This document shows positions 57,359-64,000 of a stretch of 64,000 nt of DNA, one piece after another. The notes under the pieces are model-generated. The model had not been told where the DNA came from. It made no database searches and saw nothing but the letters and a program-made list of their open reading frames with translations. Each line of letters starts with the position of its first letter. Position 1 is the first letter of the stretch. The stretch is taken from the NCBI RefSeq assembly GCF_000264905.1, contig NW_006763140.1, positions 599,575 to 663,574 of the forward strand, written 5' to 3'. Source of the DNA: Stereum hirsutum FP-91666 SS1 (taxonomy: Eukaryota; Basidiomycota; Agaricomycetes; Russulales; Stereaceae). The position numbers were made by a program, and so were the translations under genes.

Positions 57359-59091
57359 TTTATGATTGATTGTTTGACGGAACTGATTCATGTCGTGCAT
57401 TCGTTCTCGGAATTGTAGTAAGTGGGACCTTGATTCCGTTTGTAGTCTTATTTTTTTTTTAAATATAGTAACAAATACTATTGGTAAACTGGGTATGTCC
57501 TCTTCCGCCGTTAAAGCAGCGCTGTTTTTCCTGACTTTCATCCCTGCGGGTACTTACTACAGGAGTCCGAACTTGGATGTCGGTACAGCGGGCAACTTAA
57601 TTTGTGACTGAGTACATGGTGTGGCGGTTAAAAGGACAAAGTGCCACAGGGGCTGCAATCTCACCCGGGAATCGCCGATACTCGTGGACGCTACTTGCGC
57701 CATCGTTAGAGGAAAAATGAGGGGGGCTAGGAAGACCGTTCACGTTCGTGCGATATCTTCCCTTCATGTTTTGTTGTCGTCCTATCGAGAACGACGACGG
57801 TTTGATGCTATCGTGTTGGATAGCGAGGACAATAAGTTACAGTACTCATGGACAGCGCTAGCGGAGCAAGTGACGATTTGACCCAATGCCAATATTGAGT
57901 GTCACGGACAACCCCATTTCACTTTCTGTCGTTCCTTCTCCACGTACATAGATGAGGAGTTATTAAAACTCCCAGTACCGCCTGAAAGAATCTTTGGGGC
58001 TGGCCGCAACAACCAAGAGGGGAATACACAGGGGTCAGACGAAGTCCAAACTTCTTAAGAACAAGTTGGAGGTCCTAGCAGTGTCTTTCTCTTCTCAGCT
58101 TCTCTTTTCTTGTGTCATGCCCCGGCGAGTGATCCATGTCTTGTACCCAAGTAGGTTCGAGCGGTGCCGAGGTTACAGTGGGCATATTCCGAGTCTAAAT
58201 CGCACCGGCCGCTCATGATGCATGATCAACAACTAGTTCCGGAAACGAGTCAGGACCGTCAAGTCTGAGTCTACAATCACTACATAAATGATAAGGAAGC
58301 GGCGAAGTCGAGTAAGTACGTACATACCATACCATAGCTACAACGGTGAGCTGTGACTGGTGCAACCTTGAATGCTAAAATCCCGCCTCAGAACGTAAAT
58401 TGAACCCGTTTAGAAGGTACGTTAGACGTTCACAGGCCCCTGACCTGGTGAGTAAGTCAGTATACTCCTGTTGGGCTTTAATTAGATGAGGTGTGCGGCT
58501 GTTGTTTGGGTGGTGGTGTATTGCTATTACGTGGCTACGTCTAGTCTTTCCATATTCTGAATCATGTCCATGAAGAGAATGAGTGTCAGGAAAAAAGGGG
58601 CCTCCAAAAGCGACCGCTCCGCATTCAGATATTCAAATATTCATCTACGTAAATCCATGGCTCCCCATGGGGATGTACGCGGAGGATTTCAGTGAGCGGG
58701 GTACCTGCAGGAATCGAAGTCCAAATCAGATTGAAATTTGAGAACACAGATGCGGGGTAAGTAAGTAAGACAGTCTGAGGAGAAATTGACGTCGATCCCC
58801 ACTGATAGATTAATTGACTCAGATTATAGAAATATGCACCACGAGAGCCTGAACATAGTTACCAGAGAGCAAAAACGTATACTGCCAGGACTTAGCACGC
58901 AGCTAGTACCTTGAATTAAAAAGACTAGATATATATGTAGTACGATAGTACTCACATTTTCTGCCGTTTTGGTTTTCCCCCTAGACGGTAGGTCATGTCA
59001 CGTCGTCAATTTCGGCGCATGGAATGGGTACAGATCCGGACAGGAATGAAGAGACAGGTCGGAACGAGGTTCAGAGCAGCAGCGAGAGTAT

Positions 59092-59180
59092 CAGTACTAG
59101 TGATACTGAGAGTGCGAGCGAGACTGGGAGCGAGAGCGAGAGCACCAGTACTAGTGATACTGAGAGTGCGAGCGAGACTG
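59092..59180 (+). repeat. Perfect 35-nt direct repeat
   Basis: The 35 bases at 59092-59126 recur exactly at 59146-59180, 54 nt apart, which keeps a reading frame. Translated it gives Ser/Thr/Glu/Asp-rich repeats (STSDTESASET). It may be a piece of a Ser-rich protein exon or a minisatellite. Confidence 0.7.
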
Positions 59181-60749
59181 AGATCCAGATAGTACGCCGC
59201 TTCGATCCGTCACGTCGTCGTCGGCATAAAACCGGGAGCAAATCATATCATACCATACAGGGATGTCAAGAAAGCGAGAGCAAGATGGACATGATGTAGA
59301 TTCGATCAGGACGCAGCGGAGAACAATACCTGAGACCTTGCGCTACTGGCGCTAGTGCTAGTGCTAGTGCGAGGCTGACAGTAAGTGAAACCGACGAAGA
59401 CAGCGAGAAGTGGAATACTCAGACTCAGACTTAAATCATAATTCAGAGTAGTGGTGTTCAGACTGTCAACGGTACCGGTGCTGTACGACAGTGACTGATA
59501 AGTACCTGCGGGTGAGGTCGATAAATTCGAAGACTGGCATAGATATTAGACGAGGGTAAGTATAATGCCAGTACAAGAACGGGTAATAGACCAGTCACGC
59601 ATGACGGCGCTGTTCATAATACTAGTTTGAAGTCTTGGACGACGGGTTAGGTCGGTAGCGAGATGAAAATGAAAACGTACAGCCGTATTATTATAACCAG
59701 TAAGCATGATTTCATTATCGCCATCCCCATCCCTGGTAGAGAACTTTCCGGTACCTGCATTCCGAGTCAGTGCATTCATTAGATGTTATCTGCAGCCTGA
59801 AAAGTAAGAGTTTCTGTGAGCTTCGGATCGGCGAATCTGAAGGTCGGCAACGCCAATTTTCAAGTAATAGTTCGTCTCTGCACCTTCGGTAGGCGCCGAC
59901 GCAGGCCAAAGGAGGGTGATCAGCCAATCACTGCCGGCCTACACATTCCCCTTCGAAATGAACTTTCACTTGAAATTCTCACTTTTAAAACTCATTCTCG
60001 TCGGTTTGCAACGCAAAAGTCCATTTTTCTGGCTGCAGATAACGTCTATTGTTTGGATATCAGTCTTCCCTGGACGTCTATGAACATGAACACTGACATG
60101 AGGTTTTAGCATTGAGAGTTGCTTGGAGATCATGAACTATGATGGAATGATGACGCATATCCGAGTACTCGTAACTTACGAACACAGTAAGTAACACTCT
60201 AAGCCGTTGAACACCGACATATAGCGATATCCTAACCCCTCGCACTATCAATATGTTATCACCCCCATCCTCATCCTCGTCCTCATACGCACGCTCAAGT
60301 CTAAGTCCTAAGTCCTTGCGGCATATCATGTCTTCTTGTATTACTTATCGTGTCTTCTGGCACAACTATTCATGGACAACGTAGCCCGTCGACCTACCAA
60401 TCCGGAGGAACTACTACTGTCACGGTATACCGCAAACCGTAATTCCTTCCTTCCTTCCTCTATGCCATGGTCAACCGCGACGTCCCGCTCGCCATGGCCG
60501 TCTGAATCCACGAATAGATTCAGAACATAACATGGCGGGAAGTATAAGTATACTTTAAAGGTTACGTAGACCGTAGACGTACAAGAGCTCGAGACCCAAG
60601 AATCTTAATCAACACGTAGAGGATTGGACCCGAACTCGTACTCAGTACTCAGTACTCAGGGCTGCGTACATACAGTAGAGAACCGAGGGGTGAGCAGTGA
60701 GCATCTCATCTCATCTCAGAAGTTAGATTCGAGCCGTAACATGTACAGT

Positions 60750-60834
60750 CAGGGTGAGCGTGAGCGTGGATGTGTGAGTGTGTGGATGTGAGTGTGAGTG
60801 TGAGTCAAAGCGAAGGTAGTAGTAGTAGTAGTGT
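60750..60834. repeat. Simple-sequence tract (GTGAGT-like, then AGT)
   Basis: Imperfect GTGAGT/GTGGAT repeats followed within about 15 bases by a perfect AGT trinucleotide run. Non-coding by appearance. Confidence 0.65.
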
Positions 60835-61443
60835 ATGCATATGTTCGTAACTTACTGCAAGTCCGAGCCTGGGCTTTCACTTTTACTCAAGCCTTCCAGT
60901 AATCCGAAAACGACAACACACTTATGTTACGCGTTATCTCTCCAGTGATATCTTTCCAGTGTGGGTGTGAGCGACGATACGATGTAGCACCCGACAGATT
61001 GTGTCATGAATCGCAATGGTGCATCGCAACTTAAGGGGGCAAGACAAAAGCTCAGCGGCAGTGGCGTCGGTAAAGTGGATGGGAAAGGAAGAGCAAAGGC
61101 TAGATTCTGATTCAAACAGACAGGCCTCAATTTTCGCGAAGGCTGGGCAGACTACATAGACGGGTTTAGAGTTCAGATAGATCATACGCATATGGGGATA
61201 GTAGATATTGGGAGGGCGAGATGCGTCTTTCAGAGGGGAAAGGAGGCGCGCCGGAGAGGAGAGGAGGAGAGGAAGGAAAGAGAGGAGTCGGAAGGGCGTT
61301 AGCTTGGTTCGCTGACGTTTAGGTATCCATAATCCATATCCGCCTTTCCTCCAAGAGCAAAGCGCAAGATCAAGAAAGACATAAGTACGAGACCGATCGG
61401 GAAGAGCGAGTCTCCTCTCCCCCTTTGTCTTGTCCAATCCAAA

Positions 61444-63743
61444 ATGTCGATGATGATGGACGTCGGCAAACACGCGAACGCGAGTGGCAAGCCCCCGCCT
61501 TACAGCTACTCTCCCACCTCCACAGAGTCCTCGCCCCCGCTCACCCCCGCCCCTCCTCGCAAACGCACACTCTCCACGTCTTCCACCCACAAGACGCGGA
61601 ACAGAACCCGGTCATCATCGTCATCCGTCGCCGTCGCCGCCGCCTCGTTCCTCTTCACGCCCTCTTCACCCCCCATCCTCGTCGGGCCACGCACTGGCAC
61701 CCGTCCGAGTCCCCGCTCCTCCACCACGTCGTCCTCAACGCCCTCCTCTCCTCCCCCATACCACGCCACTCTCCCACTCCCACTCCCACTCCCCTCGACT
61801 TTAAATTTCTCGACGTATACAGATCCGCCACAGACGCCGAGATCGCGCTCGTCGCCACACCTCGCTAGTTCAAGACCGGGTCAACACTTGCACCTTCGCG
61901 CGACTACTACTGACCAACATCAACACCAACGTTCGCATCCGAGTTATATAGGCGATACTTCGGACGACGAGCAGGATAGAGCGGGAGGGATGATATTCAC
62001 TAGTCCGAGGCGGGTGTACGTCGACGGTGTCGGTGAGGCTTCGGGCAGTGCGACATCATTCAGGTCACGGTCCTCGACGACGCAGGCGCTTCTGCATAGT
62101 ACCAGTGTGGGTGGAGGAGTGGGTGGTGGGAGTGGGAGTGGGAGTGGTTCGAGGGTGGTGAAGGTGAAGAGTATTTCGACGAATCCGGCGCAGCCTTGTG
62201 CGGGGGAGACGGAGACGGAGGCAGATGAACCGGTGCGTTGTCTTTTCTTGTTGGTGATTGGCCCTTGGTTCTGGTGATACGGAGGTCGTGAAGGCGGTTT
62301 GGCATTGAGGGATACATGTCGTGGCGATATGTTATTTTGGGCCACACTGTCCTCGGTTGTCCGTTACACGACGGAACAGATCGTTCTCTGCTCGTCAATC
62401 ACGCTCGCGCCCCTATCCACCCACAATTCCTACACCTCTCATCATCATGTACCCTGAGCCCTCCCGCTCATATCTTTCTCCTCGCTTCCCGAACCTCGTC
62501 TTTCAACACGTACTGATGCGATCTCAATCCCCACCTTCCGTCATCGTCGACGTCATACCCTGCCTCGCCTTCCCGTCATTTTCATCGTCATTTCCCTTTA
62601 CCGCTTCGTGTTGATCAAACGAACAAATAAACGTCGTGTCCGACCTGATCTACATCACACCACGCCACACACCACGCCACACCATCAATAACAACCCACG
62701 CCACACCTCCCTCCCTTCCTCCCTCTCCTCCCCTTCCTCCCTCTCCCTCATCCCTCCCTCCCCCTTCCTCCCCTCCTCCTTTATTCCTCACCCTCCCCCC
62801 AAAAAGTCTCCCCACCTCCCAACAACCCGCCTAACACCCCCCTCCGCCCCCCTCATCCCTCCCCAACCCCTCCAACACCTCCTCACGCCCCTGCTCTTTC
62901 AGGCTTTCAGGTTATTGTCCGTTGTGCCGGCGTTGTGTGGGGTGGGGTATAATTTGTGGTGGGTTTGGTGGGGGGTTGAAGGAGGTGGGGGAGGACAGAA
63001 AGGGAGGTTGTCGAGGTTGGATTTTGCGGTGGCGGCGCTTTGGGTGAGTCTTTTGACTTTTAGATTGATGCGGGATGCGAGAGATGACGTCGTCATTCGT
63101 TTCTTCCGTCTACTTTCCGTCTTGCTGTATCCTTTAATCGAACCGTCCACACTAACACTCATCCCTCTACCCTCCCTCCCACCCACCCACCCCCCAGGCC
63201 TCCCTAACAATCTATCAATCCCTCTCCCTAACAACCGGTCTCCTACACCGCTGGCGCCTCTACTACTCCCCCCTCTCCACCCTCATCCGTCTTCTCGCCC
63301 TCCAAGCGATCTGCTGGCCCGCCACCCATTTTACGTTAAGTTGGTTGGAGGTGGGGAAGAGACCGGTGGTGTGTTGGGCGGTGGTGGGGAGTACGACTTG
63401 TGTGAGTAGGAGTGTGCAGATTTGGGTGGTTAGTAATTTGTGGTGGGAGGTTGGGGGGGAGGGGGCGGGTGAGTTGTCTTAATTCAATCTCCATCTCTCT
63501 TTTTACGCTATCACACTATTTTACACTACATTCGATGCGGCGTTGCTCATGCGAAATGGGCGTACCTGTGGATACGGATATATAGGTCCTCTAGGCTGGA
63601 AACGACGCACCCTTGGCGGGCGATGGGGAGGGAGGCGATGGGACTGGCCAGAGGTTATTAGGGAGTGTGCGGTGCCGATGGGGGTGTGTTATTTTGTTAT
63701 GGCGTGGGTGGAGGTGGTGAGGAGGGAGTGGGAGGGGTGTTGA
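61444..63743 (+). CDS. EOS1: Eos1-like N-glycosylation-associated membrane protein
   Basis: Eos1 is a fungal ER membrane protein linked to N-glycosylation and oxidative-stress tolerance; its molecular activity is unknown. Start MSMMMDVGKHANASGKPPPY in AAAATG. The first exon encodes about 260 low-complexity residues (Pro/Ser/Thr-rich, then GGGSGSGSGSR). After a large intron region (donor near 62,232) the conserved part begins LLFQAFRLLSVVPALCGVGY. Splicing then joins RLDFAVAALW to ASLTIYQSLSLTTGLLHRWR, LYYSPLSTLIRLLALQAICW, PATHFTLSWLEVGKRPVVCW and AVVGSTTCVSRSVQIWVVSN, the family core. The last exon gives RRWDWPEVIRECAVPMGVCY and ends VVRREWEGC at 63743. The exact borders of the second exon are uncertain because the flanking DNA is a pure C/T tract. 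Confidence 0.75.
62707..62782 (+). repeat. Polypyrimidine tract inside EOS1
   Basis: A run made almost only of C and T on the plus strand, directly after CACGCCACAC-type repeats (about 62,655-62,710). It lies in the presumed first intron. Such tracts can form triplex DNA and blur splice-site choice. Confidence 0.6.
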
Positions 63744-64000
63744 TGTTGAGTTGATTATGGATGGTTGAGAGGGTAGGGGATCGGATATTGGAGTTGGGGT
63801 TGGGAGAGGAAGATGCGGGAGGAAGATGCGGGAGGGTTGGTGTAGATTGGATGGATGGATGGAGGGAGGGAGGGATGGATAAGGAGATATATGCGCGTTC
63901 TATTGATTTTTTATTGTATTCTATCTACATACACCGAGTCGTCTGTTCCCTTTTTTCTTTTCCTTTTGTTTGTTTGTTTGGTCTCAGTCTGTTCGTCGTT
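63744..64000. other. Right-edge 3' flank of EOS1
   Basis: G-rich imperfect repeats (GATGG, then GAGGGAGGGAGGG near 63,860-63,880) followed by T-rich sequence, probably 3' UTR. No further gene begins before the window ends. Confidence 0.35.

Larger units (their letters stand above)
57359..61443. other. Gene-poor, repeat-rich stretch
   Basis: About 4.1 kb without a supported gene. Small frames occur on both strands but show no family motif and no workable exon chains. It holds a Ser-coding direct repeat (59092-59180), a GTGAGT-rich tract (about 60,750-60,805), an AGT run (about 60,817-60,834) and short AGTACTC repeats near 60,640. A lineage-specific gene or decayed transposon cannot be excluded. 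Confidence 0.4.

Noticed and set aside
60934..61590. Minus-strand frame of 218 codons upstream of EOS1
   Set aside because: It overlaps the EOS1 first exon antisense and its N-terminal Gly/Arg run only mirrors the Pro/Ser coding strand; no family feature.

Overview
The window is nuclear DNA of a filamentous basidiomycete, most likely an Agaricomycete. The genes are split by many very short introns (about 50-70 nt), some exons are only 5-15 nt long, intergenic gaps are short, and the products are fungal: IPC synthase AUR1, a Scs7-type fatty acid 2-hydroxylase, a QDE-2-like Argonaute, Eos1, a Dal5-type MFS carrier and basidiomycete-style P450s. Gene spans below run from the chosen ATG to the stop and include introns. 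Splice sites were read by eye, using frame and family similarity.

Layout. 0.6-11.2 kb: two MYND zinc-finger paralogues in opposite orientation flank a divergent housekeeping pair, DPH2 (-) and TOM70 (+); the right-hand MYND copy is frameshifted by a 7-nt tandem duplication. 12.0-13.5 kb: AUR1 (-). 15.5-17.2 kb: a Dal5-like MFS transporter. 17.5-21.7 kb: two tandem chromodomain genes with matching intron positions and an equivalent 15-nt microexon. 22.4-27.0 kb: an unassigned small protein and a large HAM1/BPI-like protein with a myristoylation-type N-terminus.

27.6-41.6 kb is the most interesting region, a terpenoid cluster: a class I terpene synthase (-) divergent from a GGPP synthase (+), then a P450, a family 1 UDP-glycosyltransferase and a second P450. 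The inferred logic is GGPP supply, cyclisation to a diterpene, oxidation, then glycosylation. A flavin monooxygenase (46.1-49.0 kb) and a third P450 (55.0-57.4 kb) lie further right and may or may not belong; between them are SCS7, a multi-exon NTF2/SigF-like gene and Argonaute. A UbiA-type cyclase, as used for cyathane xylosides, is not seen, so the scaffold cannot be named from sequence.

50.6-54.0 kb is a catalytically complete Argonaute with two RG/G-rich blocks; about 0.6 kb upstream is an 80-nt hairpin with 21-nt arms. 57.4-61.4 kb is gene-poor and repeat-rich. 61.4-63.7 kb is an Eos1-like membrane protein with an unusually long low-complexity N-terminus. No tRNA, rRNA, CRISPR array or intact transposon was recognised.
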